Source: Haemaphysalis longicornis
Lineage: Eukaryota > Arthropoda > Arachnida > Ixodida > Ixodidae
DNA length: 64,000 nucleotides
Reading direction: 5' to 3'
Assembly: GCA_013339765.2 (NCBI GenBank)
Contig: CM023449.1
Span: 22,050,888 to 22,114,887 of the forward strand
The notes below the pieces were generated by a model that did not search any database, was not told the DNA's origin, and worked only from the letters and a program-made list of their open reading frames with translations. Within the stretch, counting starts at the first letter, position 1. Every line of letters begins with the position of its first letter. The translations under genes were made by a program, and so were the position numbers. Below, piece after piece: positions 55,361 through 64,000 of this stretch.

Positions 55361-55854
55361 GTGCCGCCATACCAAGTAAATCGCCGGAAGTTCGGCGTGG
55401 CATGGCAGGCAACGACTTTGCAGCTATGCAAATAAAGTTTTGTGTCTAAAAAATGCGGCCAAAAGGTCCGTGAATGATAAATTTTGCTTTGTCTGAAACT
55501 GCGCTGTTAGAGTGCTTAGTTTGAGAAATGTTTCTGGGGGTTATAAAGAAGAAGAAAAGTAGGAGTCGTGCATTTTGCTCAAGCCGAGGGATACAGCGCG
55601 CCATCCCGTATATATTTAAACACTGTTACGTACTCCAAACTTGATTATGTATTGTTCGTTTTTTTATGATATTTTGGTGTAAATTAATTATTTGGATTGT
55701 CTTAAACTGTGTTCGCGCTTTTCTTCAATACTGTATTATTATCGTCTGCTTCGCTCTTGGCAGGCGAAGCAGTTTTTTGTTTCTGCTTTTGTTTCTTTTT
55801 CTTTTTATTGTTAAGTTCTTAAGATATTATAGTACCAGGGCATGTTAGCACGGG
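55361..55854. other. No gene recognised
   Basis: AT-rich, T-runs, short frames only. Confidence 0.4.
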
Positions 55855-56565
55855 ATCGAATACGTCGAATGGGAAATGTGCGTTTGTTAGCTCATTCACA
55901 GAAGTGCCAAACAATTCCCAGTTTTCTTCTACAGCGCGCTTATCAAAATCGTTTGGAAAAGGCTCCAAGTATGTCAATAATTTTTCGTTTATAGCGTCGA
56001 TGTCTCCCTTCTTGTAGCCGTGGATTAGTTTTATAGTCCAGGTGTTTGGCGTGGAGGGGCAAAGTTAATTGTAAGGTGCAACAGAGAGCGGTCGCACAGG
56101 CCCGGAAGATGCGTGATACCGGATTGAATATCAGGATGCGTGGTTAGAATTACATCTACAGTGTTGGAAGATTGAGCAGTACATCTCTTTGGTTCCGACA
56201 CAAGATGTGTTGAGTTAAAATAGGTGCACAATTCTGCGTAACTTCGATACTGTGAGGAAAAAGGCTTAAGAATCGGACCGTCGGAAGACCAGATAATGTT
56301 TGGTAAATTAAAATTCCCTAGCAAGATAATCGGAAGGAAAGGGTGGCGGCATACAAACGTGTTCAGAATATCATGTAGACCTTCGATAAATGTCGGTGCA
56401 GCGTCAGGGGGGCGGTAGCAGGCACTTAGTATTAACTTTGAAGATTTGAGGGTAATGTACATCCATACTGTTTCTAACTTTGAGGCCCCATTTATATGAT
56501 ACCACGGTAGGCTAGAGATACGGCTACCAGTGTGCCGCCCCCGTGTCTGCTGTGCGTGTTTTCAA
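55855..56565 (-). pseudogene. LINE endonuclease (EEP) domain and linker remnant
   Basis: On the minus strand, in order: a frameshifted GGGTLVAVS-like strand near 56550; KLETVWMYITLKSSKLILSA; ACYRPPDAAPTFIEGLHDIL near 56415; ILLGNFNLPNIIWSSDG near 56310; NTVDVILTTHPDI; then LCDRSLLHLTINF near 56075. After another frame change the linker KLIHGYKKGDIDAINEKLLT follows at about 56020-55960. This is the apurinic-type endonuclease of CR1/Jockey-like LINEs. Two catalytic signatures are altered: GDFN has become GNFN, and the terminal SDH has become CDR. The domain would be inactive even without the frameshifts. RT is absent. Confidence 0.75.
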
Positions 56566-57290
56566 AAAGATGTCATGCTGTCCCGTGTTCTTGTCGATAC
56601 CAACATGTAGAAGATGTAGTCTTACTTCCAGTCCTCATTCCACTGCTCATGCGCGAGTGAACCTTCTTTTGAGTGGACCATGAGACTGTGCGCGAGTGAG
56701 CAAGTGCTTGTGTGTGGAATATGAGGTTGTGGTTGTGCTGACTTTCATGTTGATGGTTGGATAATGTGGGGTAGGGCAGTGGCGCCCTCCTTCTGGGCGT
56801 ATGTGCACTAGGTGCGCCGCTGTGTTGTACCGTGTTTAATAGATGTCGTTGTCGAACAACACGCATGATTGGAGTGTGGTTCATCGGCAATAAACTGCCG
56901 CTTGTCGGTTCAGTCGTTCAGTCGATTGTAGGGCTCAAGCGGGTGGGTCTCAAGCGGGCCGGTCTTGTGAATATTTGCAAGTTATTTGGAGATTTTATCA
57001 CAGTAGTTCGGAAAAATTCATGCTTAATAATAACGGAAGACGATGTTTGCTTTGATCAACCTTTGTTGAGACTTCCATCTGTTCTAGACAAAGCGAAAAT
57101 ATTTGTGGGTTTATCATTGGTCGTGCCGCAGTCAGGTGTGCTGGCGTCCGCCACGCCCGATGCAGCGCCGGGCCCTTGTCGTCGGTCACCGCCCGCGACA
57201 CAACACTCAGCTTCCTGCTACAGGTCGCTGGATTTGTTAAAGAAGCCTTAACTACTGGGTTTTCCGGTCCATTTAATTTTTTTATCTTTT
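56566..57290. other. No gene recognised
   Basis: GT-rich left part; an AATAAA at 56890. Short frames only. A decayed LTR or 3' UTR is conceivable but not supported. Confidence 0.35.
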
Positions 57291-57536
57291 GATTGATTTG
57301 ATTGATTGTAGGGTTTAACGCGCCGACGCAACGCAGGCGATGAGGCGCGCCGTAGTGGAGGGCTCCGGATAAATTTTGACCACCTGGGGATCTTTAACGT
57401 GCGCCGAAATCTCGTACACACGGGCGTTTTTGCTTTTCGCCTCCATCAGGAAAGCGGCCGCCGCTGCCGGGAATCGAACCCGCGACTTCGTGTTCAGCAG
57501 CGCTACGCCTTAGCCACTGAGCCTCCGCGGCGGGTA
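57291..57536 (-). mobile_element. Ruka-like SINE, complete
   Basis: Minus-strand copy: A box GGCTCAGTGGCTAAGGC, B box GGTTCGATTCCCGG and the standard body, with (CAATC)n tail at 57291-57308 on the plus left. The T-rich flanks ATTTTTTTATCTTTT (left) and ATTTTTTTTTTCTCTTTT (right) look like a target duplication blurred by homopolymer changes. Confidence 0.85.
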
Positions 57537-57594
57537 TTTTTTTTTCTCTTTTATAGAAAATAAATTATTCCGACATTGTATAAGCTGATTTATA

Positions 57595-57857
57595 CCCTTT
57601 TTGTCAATAACTACCACCCTTAAACCCTAGCAAAAAATAAAACGCCCTTTGGAAGGGTGTAATTACAATAAAACACCCTTTAAAAGGTATTTGTTTTTGA
57701 TAGGGTGTAAGAGTGTTTTACACCCTTAAGGGTGTTGTCCTTTGTTTATTTTCAGCTAGAGTGTAAGGGTAGTAGTCATACACAGTTCTTTTACTTACTT
57801 TACTTTTACTTTACTTACTATCCTTACTTACACTCTTAAGGGTGTAAGTAAGGATAG
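57595..57857. repeat. AAGGGTGT-rich palindromic repeat
   Basis: ACACCCTT and AAGGGTGT recur in both orientations. The right part contains a 40-bp palindrome, CTATCCTTACTTACAC (57818-57833) with its exact complement at 57842-57857 around TCTTAAGG. Probably a decayed foldback element abutting the LINE 3' end. Confidence 0.6.
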
Positions 57858-59085
57858 GATAGGAATAACTTTATTAAATGCCGGCAACCGACGGTTTAAA
57901 GCGTCGTGACGTTGGCCAAGCGTCGACCCGGGGTTACGCCCTACTCTGCAATGCCCCAGTTCAGCCCGTTTGTGGCGGGTCGTGGGGCTTGTGCTTTTCG
58001 AGCGCAACTCTGGCCTGCTGGGCGGCACATAGTTGAGTGTCCTTGTCTGTAAACTGCACTGCACTTTGAAGTTCGGGCGGGTATGTCCTGGAGGTAGCTT
58101 CGTTCGGGAACCTGTCACAGTCGCACATGATGTGTCATTGGTCTGCCGGAACCACTGCACAGACACTGCACACATTACTCGGATAGAGTTCTGGGTGAAG
58201 CACGTGTAGAACTGAAGGGGCGAGGAGTGACCCGCTCTGTATCTGCCTTAGGATGACGGCCTCCTCCCGACTGAGTGCCGGGTGGGGAGGCGGCATTGTC
58301 CGTCGAGCTAGGCGATAACACCACATCGCCATAACTGGCCATTCGGTCCTTGGTTTCGAACCACCACACGGAACGGTCACTGTCGGGGGATCGGAGGGTA
58401 AGCATTCGCGCCGCCGAATGGGCCGTCTCGTTATGATTCGCTGAGGATGCACACTCGCCCCCTTTAGCCCGGAACCACTTGATACGGATAGTGCTGCCGC
58501 GGTCTTGGAGCTTGAGCTTGACGATGATGACGGCCGCCGGCGCGCACACTCGCCCCTTTGCAAAGTTGCGCACGGCGTTCCTCGAGTCGCTGAGCACGGT
58601 GCGACACTCGGCAACCTCCTCGGCGTCTGTGGCGTGTGTGCACCGCACGCTCGCTGCCGTTGTCTTAGGGCCGTTAGCCGCCGCACTGCCGCAAAGCCTT
58701 CTCGTTGGTATTCCGTTGCGTCTACGTACCGGGCGTGCGTGTCTTGGGCGTGTTGCTCGGTGAGGGCCTTGGCCGGCCGCGCCTTTCTTGGTTGTACTCG
58801 AGGTGAACGTTCTTCGGGATGGGGCCCACGCGGATGTGGGCCCGCGCCTCCTCGCTGATCTCGCACGGTTTCCGGCAGGGAGCTCAGGGGTTGTAACCTA
58901 GGGATGCCAGGATACTGCGGCCCGTCTTGGTGGTAAAGAAGTGCTCCATTTGCGCGGTGAGCTGCGCCTCGGCTATCTCCTCTAGGGTGTTATGGACACC
59001 GAGCGGCAGGAGCCGAGCCGTACTCGTGGTCTCCGTTAAGCCCAGCGCCGTCGTGTAAGCTTCGGGTGGTGTCTGTTGTTATACA
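57858..59085 (-). pseudogene. LINE remnant: post-RT, RNase H, C-terminal zinc motif
   Basis: Minus-strand order: TTEAYTTALGLTETT and HNTLEEIAEAQLTAQMEHFF near 59000-58920 (post-RT thumb), SILASLGYNP; HLEYNQERR; RNase H with RYVDATEYQREGFAAV near 58725, LSDSRNAVRNFAKGRV near 58590, IRIKWFRAKGGE near 58475 and NHNETAHSAAR near 58430; then the C-terminal LHPELYPSNVCSVC near 58165 and HIMCDCDRFPNEAT. AATAAAG on the minus strand near 57875 marks the 3' end. Frame changes separate these parts. The motif set matches the I-type LINE at 27566-28224, and the AATAAAG end abuts the palindromic repeat. Confidence 0.75.
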
Positions 59086-59328
59086 TAGGCACTGTCTAGC
59101 GTGGGCTGCTAAAAAGTTCCGTCCAGACGGAATGAAATTCGGCTGATCCGATGCCGTTTCCCGCCGTGGAGTTTAGTGTTGAGGTTACGTCTCTGCTTAC
59201 AGATGTTATAGTCAAGGGAGCGAATCTCCCTAAGCTTTCCTATTTTTCTTTTTTCTTTGTTGTGGCCGTGGCTGGATTTTTTTTCTATAAGCTGTAGCTA
59301 CACTTCACGCCCAGCTTTACAGTGGACC
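59086..59328. other. Spacer, nothing recognised
   Basis: No feature identified. Confidence 0.4.
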
Positions 59329-59640
59329 TTTTAGATGCGACGCATCTCTTTCACTCGCCTTGTCCCTCCGGCGTCGTCCGGCGTAGTCCGCATCCCTCCC
59401 CCATTCTCCTCGCCGCGCCAGCGCCGCTCTTTCCGCAGCGCCATCTGCGTGTTAGCGCTCGCCGGCGCTCGCTCCGTCGCCGTGCCAGCTGTGCGTGGGT
59501 GCGGGTTAGCGCGCAGCTTGCGCTCGGTTAACACATGCGCGTGCGCTGCTATGCGCTACTCTCTCTCATTCCGCTGCATATAAACGCGGTAACTGCTCCG
59601 CTCGCTCCGCTCAGTCGTTCCGCCGCCGCTCCGCCGATGA
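59329..59640 (+). repeat. GC-rich dispersed repeat, carries a promoter-like motif pair
   Basis: The left 105 bp match 53299-53405. The right part is GC-rich and ends in TCCGCTCAGTCGTTCCGCCG. Confidence 0.5.
59579..59616 (+). promoter_or_regulatory. Possible core promoter: TATAAA plus TCAGT initiator
   Basis: TATAAA at 59579-59584 is followed by the arthropod initiator-like TCAGTC at 59611-59616, placing the TATA box about 34 bp upstream of the initiator A. The spacing is slightly long but plausible. It could drive the exon-like segment at 60937 or only the repeat itself. Motif evidence only. Confidence 0.25.
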
Positions 59641-59734
59641 CATCCTCTGATGACCACCGATGATTTGAATGGAGACTAACAGGCCTGCTATTGCGATGGT
59701 CGGCGCAACCGTAACAAGCACCGGCCACCCCGAT

Positions 59735-59923
59735 AAAAATTTACACCATCTTCCCGCGAGGGGAACCATGGGGTAGATGCGACGCATCGGGGGTGAACAT
59801 GCTGCGTAAAATATGGACACACAACAACAATGGACACGCGAACATAACGGAAACGCAACGGAAACCCCCGATGCGTCGCATCTACCCCATGGTTCCCCTC
59901 GCGGGAAGATGGTGTAAATTTTT
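59735..59923. mobile_element. MITE with perfect 60-bp inverted arms
   Basis: The arm at 59735-59794 (AAAAATTTACACCATCTTCC ... GACGCATCGGGGGT) is the exact reverse complement of 59864-59923; the spacer is 69 bp. Arms with no mismatch imply recent activity or gene conversion. Same family as 28231-28491 and 53604-53655. Confidence 0.9.
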
Positions 59924-60936
59924 TTCCAGTAGCTATCTGCGCTTGCAGGGGCCGCCGCTCCGCCATTCTTGGCAGTAGCCTCCAGCGAAATAAACAAAAG
60001 GGCGCCCCCTCAGCTTGCCGCTTGGGGAGCGGCTGTGCCTCCTGGGGCAGCACGTTTTTATTTCCTCTTTTCGGGCAGTTCGCAGTGAGTTCGTACGTGC
60101 CCATAAAGAGATTTTCAAAGGAAAGGGGCAAAAATGTGACGCTGACCACGCTGTGACCACTTGGCTACCAGTGAGGAAACAAGGATAATGAAAAAAGTGA
60201 AGAAAAAGGGGTGCTTCGGCCACTGCAAATTAGTCACGCGAGCGTGCGCCTGCTACCCTGACATTCATGTGTAAGGCACGCGTGACAGGAGGGTGCGGGT
60301 GGGACTGCAGGAACAGGATATTTCGTGGTGCACGGGTTCCCCGAAAGCCAAACGTTTTTTGGGGCGTGCCTTACGGCCAGTTTAGATTAGCCGTGGCGGG
60401 CGCTAGGAGGACCGGTACTGGAAAAAGGTTCATTCACGCGGTGAGAGCAGTTTGTCTTTATTTTTATTCAACCGGCCGAACCGCTGCCGCTTTCTGAAGC
60501 CAGGGCTGAGGTAGCCATTGATAGAGTTGCGCAGGATAATCTGCAAATATTAATAGTGATTAAAAATTATCAGTGACTGGCTAGTCAGTGAGCGAAACCA
60601 GTTTGGCCGTTTGGGAAAAAAATCAAGGTTGACTGCTGCCGCTGCGTATTGGGAAGGGGGCAGTGAAGAAATACAGTGAATTGTTTATTCACCACTTCGC
60701 GATGTTGATAGTCTGCTATATATATCTCTGGCCTGTGTTTAGGTCGTACGTCTGGATCGCCTCAGTAGCACAAGAAAGGGAATGCAGTTATCAGGCCCCT
60801 GAGTCTAGCTTAACACTTGATTTCAAACAGCTGGCAGCTATTACAGCATGATAACATACATAAAACCCTGCAAACGATGTTGGTTTGTTGTTGCACATGA
60901 ATTTCATATTCGAAACGTATGCTATTCTTGTTGCAG
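59924..60936. other. No repeat or gene recognised
   Basis: Unique-looking sequence with short frames. It would be 5' UTR intron or intergenic if the exon at 60937 is real. Confidence 0.4.
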
Positions 60937-61156
60937 GGTTATTGCCGCCATGAACCCGGACATGTCAGCAAAGGTGGAGAATTCAAAGCAAAGGCAGCAT
61001 TTCCTGCTTCCAAAGGTCGCATCTCTGATCACTGTTGAAAGACCACGACATCTACTAGCCCCCGCACCCCCCCTCCCCCCCCACCTCCACTTTCCCTAAA
61101 CAGCAATGAAGATGTCTCTGACGGAAGCGCCTTGCACCGAACGTGCCGCATCCTTG
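60937..61156 (+). CDS. Candidate coding exon of an unrecognised host gene
   Basis: A good acceptor (TATTCTTGTTGCAG ending 60936) and a good donor (CTTG then GTTAGT at 61157) bound 220 bp. Inside, GCCGCCATGA at 60944-60953 is an optimal translation start context. The frame reads MNPDMSAKVENSKQRQHFLL and KVASLITVERPRHLLAPAPP, then meets runs of C. With one more C in that run the frame would stay open through LSLNSNEDVSDGSALHRTCR to the donor; as given it stops at TAA shortly before. A homopolymer length error or a real frameshift are both possible. Composition and lack of repeat similarity set it apart from the rest of the window. No family recognised; probably a first coding exon with a Pro-rich segment. 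Confidence 0.4.
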
Positions 61157-62013
61157 GTTAGTCTGCTGGTACATGAATAGACATTTAAATGTTTTCTGCT
61201 TTTTTGTGATTTCATTAAGGTGAAAAAGATGTTATGACCCTTGTCCACAACACTTCCTCATTTTCGATTACCGTGTTACTTGCGATATGTTGTATCTTTC
61301 TGCTTACCGAGAGCAGGAAAAATTATTTTATTTCATTGTTGTTCTCTTTTTTTGAAATGGAAAAAAGTGTCTTCCTACTCCTATCGGAGTTCTTACCGTA
61401 GTAGTATTGTACTGTATTAGTATAAAATATGAACATTTTGTAGCTTATTGTCATTTTAGGAAAGATGTCCTCAGTTTAACTTCACTGATTACGTACTGTA
61501 AGCTGTTTTACCTCAGTGGCCTGTTCGCGTGCATTTCTGAAAGTTGAAAAAAAAAAAAAGTGTTATTTGCATTCTAACCACACATCTGTCCCTGAAAGTC
61601 TCCTTTTGTTCACCGTGCCACAAATACAATATGATGAAATGTAACTTTGTTTTCATACGCATACATCCTCACATTTGATTGATATTGTTGATACGTTGTT
61701 TCAAACTGAGTTAATTCGAGGTAGCAATAGCCTTAAGTTTGGCAGAAAAATAAATAATGTCATTGATACTTTCCCCTTGCTCTCTTGTGTGCCTGAGTGG
61801 TCACTTTATGCTATGTACTGTACATCCGTAATTGTGTTGGCAGTTTCAAACAATATGATACAGGGTGATGTTTTATTTTCAAGCTATTATTATTCTCACC
61901 CATGAAGTATAAAGCCGCGAAGTCAAGTGCAGTACTTCCTAGAGGTGAAAAAGTAACAAAATGTATTTTATGAAGGACCATAAACGAAATTGTCAAGTTG
62001 TTGAATACTTTTG
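61157..62013. other. AT-rich, intron-like; nothing recognised
   Basis: AT-rich with T and A runs and no sustained frame. Compatible with an intron following the candidate exon. Confidence 0.35.
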
Positions 62014-62055
62014 CTTTGACTTATTTTGACAGATTGATGTCAAAATAAGTCAAAG
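62014..62055. repeat. Perfect 18-bp-arm hairpin, 6-nt loop
   Basis: CTTTGACTTATTTTGACA at 62014-62031, loop GATTGA, exact complement at 62038-62055. Weaker pairing extends outward (AACGAAATT near 61984 and AATTTCGTTA near 62097), suggesting the centre of an old foldback element. Confidence 0.9.
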
Positions 62056-62136
62056 AAAAAGAATTTTACCGGAAACGTGAAACAATACGCTATTATAATT
62101 TCGTTAAGAAAAAAATGATGTACGCACAACGCAAAT

Positions 62137-62344
62137 AGTCTGTAAAAAAGCTGACAGAGAAAAACAGAAGGCTCACAGATTTTCTGCGGAGGAAAACACA
62201 ACTTTAAATAACAGAACTATTTTGTAAAAAAAGCAGAAAGCTAAAAACCGGAAACAGGGAATTGACAGAAATTTTCTGTAGCAAAAAAACAGAAACATGG
62301 AAAACATAAGACATAACTTTACAGAAAATTTTTTACAGTGGTGG
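62137..62344. mobile_element. Possible mariner-like MITE (CTGTAAAAAA ends)
   Basis: The left end AGTCTGTAAAAAAGCTGACA and the right end, read on the other strand, CACTGTAAAAAATTTTCTGT are inverted but imperfect. CAGAAA/TTTCTG words recur inside. The right end abuts the truncation point of the LINE at 62345. Confidence 0.4.
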
Positions 62345-63670
62345 TAATGTCTCGGTCGAGCCACCCGTTGGGTAGCCCCCCGTATGGCGGGTGGGTTTCC
62401 GTTGGCGTGTCTGGCAGATACTTGGCTTCCAGGCTCTACATAACGACGTCTTTTCCTTGATGTATGGTGGTGTGCATGAGGTGGGCCAAGCGGTCGCGCC
62501 GGTGTGACTTGGTCTTGGTTTCGTCTAGGAGGGGCCGAATTAGATTCCACGTGCAACCACGGTGCATTTGCCCGTCAGCTTGGCTGCAGGTGTCGTTCTA
62601 CTGCTGACGGCACAGGAACTTGCAGTGGTGTTCAATGGCCCTGTTTAAGTAGGCCACCTTCTTTCTCAATTTGCGCTTCAGCCGTTGCCGCTTGGAAGGC
62701 GCCTAGCTGTATCGAACGTTTGGCCTCAATCAGATGGGCCAGGCGGCTGTCCATGGCACCGACGTCGTCGTCCTTTTCTATGGTCTTTGTGGCCGACTGC
62801 ACTTCATCGCGGAGCTCTGTCGTCCAGGTTTCGATGTCTGTGATGTCTTGTGCTGTGGTGGGACGTCCCTTACGGAAACCGTCCCAGTCCGTCCACTTGT
62901 GTGCAATGGTGTTGCCTCGGAATAGGTTGGGTACCGTAATTTCGAGGATGTAGTGATCGCTGCCTAGGTCGACGCCGGTGTTTTGTCAAGTTGCTTTGCC
63001 CGTGTGGTCGTTCTTGACAAATGTAAGGCCTCGTGTGATGTCTCGTGCTACGGAGTTGCCGATGCGGGTGGGATGAGCGGGGTCCGTTTTCAGGGCACAG
63101 TTGTGGTCCAGAGCATCCTGTAACAGGTCCCGTCCCTTGGCCGTGCCCTTCACGTAACACCACGCTCGATAGGCGGCGTTGAAGTCCCCTCCGATCAAAA
63201 ACGTGTTGTATTCGGCTTGGTTGCTGGATGTGTGCAGTAGGGTCTTGAATTTCTGCGTGTGGTGCTTGGGGTTACTGTATAGATGTTGGCGATGGACGGG
63301 CTTCGTTTCTGTTTGCTTGAAAGGATTTCCGTGAAGGTGTATTCCAACCTACTGCGGTCGTGTTTGAGTTGGTGCTCGATGAACGCGAGACCTTTGCGGA
63401 CGAACGTGCAGACGCCTCGTCCCTCCGCCGGACTAACGTGAGCGCGGCACCCAGGGAAGGCGGGGGTCGCCATCGCCGTTCCTTGGAGCAGGCTGATGTC
63501 GGGTTTCTTGTGTACTGAGGTGATGTTTTGCTGCAGCACTGCTCTCTTGTTATAACTGTGGCAGTTCCACTGCCAGACCGGGCCCGGCAGCGATCCTATT
63601 GTGGCTTGGGGCTGGGACATGGTTGTAGCGGAGTTGGGGCTTGCGTCTGTTCTTGGAGGTATGGGTGGTT
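62345..63670 (-). pseudogene. LINE ORF1 end, ORF2 endonuclease and start of RT
   Basis: Minus strand. ORF1 ends near 63596 (TQAPTPLQPCPSPKPQ stop). ORF2 opens around 63620 in another frame, overlapping it slightly, with VWQWNCHSYNKRAVLQQ (catalytic Asn), DISLLQGTAM near 63500 where the usual Glu of LQET is Gly, RGVCTFVRKGLAF, MIGGDFNAAYRAWC near 63195, and after a frame change DLGSDHYILEITVPNLFRGN near 62970. A linker (DWDGFRKGRPTTAQDITDIE) follows, then NLIRPLLDETKTKSHRRDRL and LEAKYLPDTPTETHPPYGG near 62400, the region just before the RT core. The sequence stops at 62345. It is an I-type LINE with an EEP endonuclease, inactivated by substitutions and at least one frameshift. Its left end is cut by the repeat at 62137-62344. 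Confidence 0.8.
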
Positions 63671-63916
63671 GGCTGATTGTAGGGTTTCACGCGCCAACGC
63701 AACGCAGGCGATGAGGCGCGCCGTAGTGGAGGGCTCCGGATTAATTTTGACCACCTGGGTATCTTTAACGTGCGCCGAAATATCGTACACACGGGCGTTT
63801 TTGCGTTTCGCCTCCATCGAAAAGCGGCCGCCGCGGCCGGGAATCGAACCCGCGTCCTCGTTCTCAGCAGCGCAACGCTTAGCCACTGAGCCACCGCGGC
63901 GGGTGCATGGGTGGTT
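63661..63916 (-). mobile_element. Ruka-like SINE inserted in LINE ORF1, 10-bp target duplication
   Basis: ATGGGTGGTT at 63661-63670 and 63907-63916 flanks a complete minus-strand SINE (A box GGCTCAGTGGCTAAG, B box GGTTCGATTCCCGG). Outside the duplication, ORF1 reads through from 63917 onward into 63660 downward. Confidence 0.9.
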
Positions 63917-64000
63917 TGCGAATTGTGCCGCAAAGGTGTGGCTGCAGACTATTGGCTTGAGGGTCTGTTCAATGAATTCGAACCGCTTTTGTATGTTGCT
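63917..64000 (-). pseudogene. LINE ORF1, C-terminal part (continues beyond window)
   Basis: Minus-strand frame NIQKRFEFIEQTLKPIV then CSHTFAAQFANHP is a coiled-coil-like ORF1 end. It joins the PYLQEQTQAPTPLQPCP segment on the other side of the SINE. Confidence 0.65.

Overview
This window looks like a piece of a large, repeat-dense arthropod nuclear genome, most likely a hard tick (Ixodidae). Three things support this. There are several tRNA-headed SINE copies that look like the tick Ruka family: a Pol III A box (GGCTCAGTGG), a B box (GGTTCGATTCC) and a CAAT-type tail. There are many decayed non-LTR retrotransposon (LINE) pieces of I/Jockey, RTE and CR1-like types. Inverted-repeat DNA transposons are abundant. 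There are no operons, ribosome binding sites, rRNA or true tRNA genes. No complete host protein-coding gene can be supported. The best host-gene candidate is one exon-like segment at 60937-61156. These are reading-based calls; no database search was run.

Layout, left third (1-28 kb). 0.2-2.5 kb: a split TTAA-ended inverted-repeat element, interrupted by unrecognised DNA and by a LINE RT/RNase H remnant (2.5-3.3 kb), followed by an RTE-type remnant. 3.66-6.24 kb: a large TTAA-ended foldback element with a nested MITE. 6.3-6.85 kb: two Ruka SINEs in series. 7.6-8.2 kb: a possible LINE ORF1 start with a minisatellite. 8.3-8.8 kb: a second TTAA-like MITE. 8.8-17.6 kb: mostly featureless, with one MITE piece, GT repeats and a possible small secreted-peptide ORF. 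18.4-24.1 kb: a ~1.9 kb segment present twice in direct orientation, with a decayed LINE between the copies. 25-28.6 kb: a short retroposon-like insertion, a MITE with long arms, and a clean 5'-truncated LINE with 13-bp target site duplications.

Middle (28-45 kb). 28.2-29 kb holds a MITE, a GA tract and an endonuclease-like remnant. 30.3-37.6 kb is a tandem arrangement of TTAA elements alternating with two copies (A, B) of a sequence resembling a shortened brat / ncl-1 family gene: two B-box-like zinc fingers joined to the last part of an NHL propeller. 37.6-38.3 kb is an antisense RTE LINE. 40.1-40.8 kb is a pogo/Tigger transposase C-terminus, followed by two LINE C-termini. One of those LINEs is split by a ~1.08 kb element with 8-bp target duplications, CA...TG inverted ends and dense subterminal ACTCATGAGT arrays (hAT-like). 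A third brat-like copy (D, 43.6-44.1 kb) carries a 69-bp minisatellite on its right.

Right (45-64 kb). This part has scattered SINE and MITE copies, two strong perfect hairpins, a LINE 3' end with a stem-loop, a fourth brat-like copy (C, 51.5-52.7 kb), a CR1/Jockey-like LINE endonuclease remnant (55.9-56.6 kb, minus), a Ruka SINE, a LINE RNase H remnant (57.9-59.1 kb, minus), a very fresh MITE with 60-bp perfect arms, the exon-like segment, and a LINE ORF1/ORF2 junction (62.3-64.0 kb, minus) that is itself split by a Ruka SINE with a 10-bp target duplication.

The most unusual signals are the repeated, commonly truncated brat-like B-box/NHL sequence (four copies), the hAT-like element with palindromic subterminal arrays, and the long direct duplication around a LINE breakpoint.
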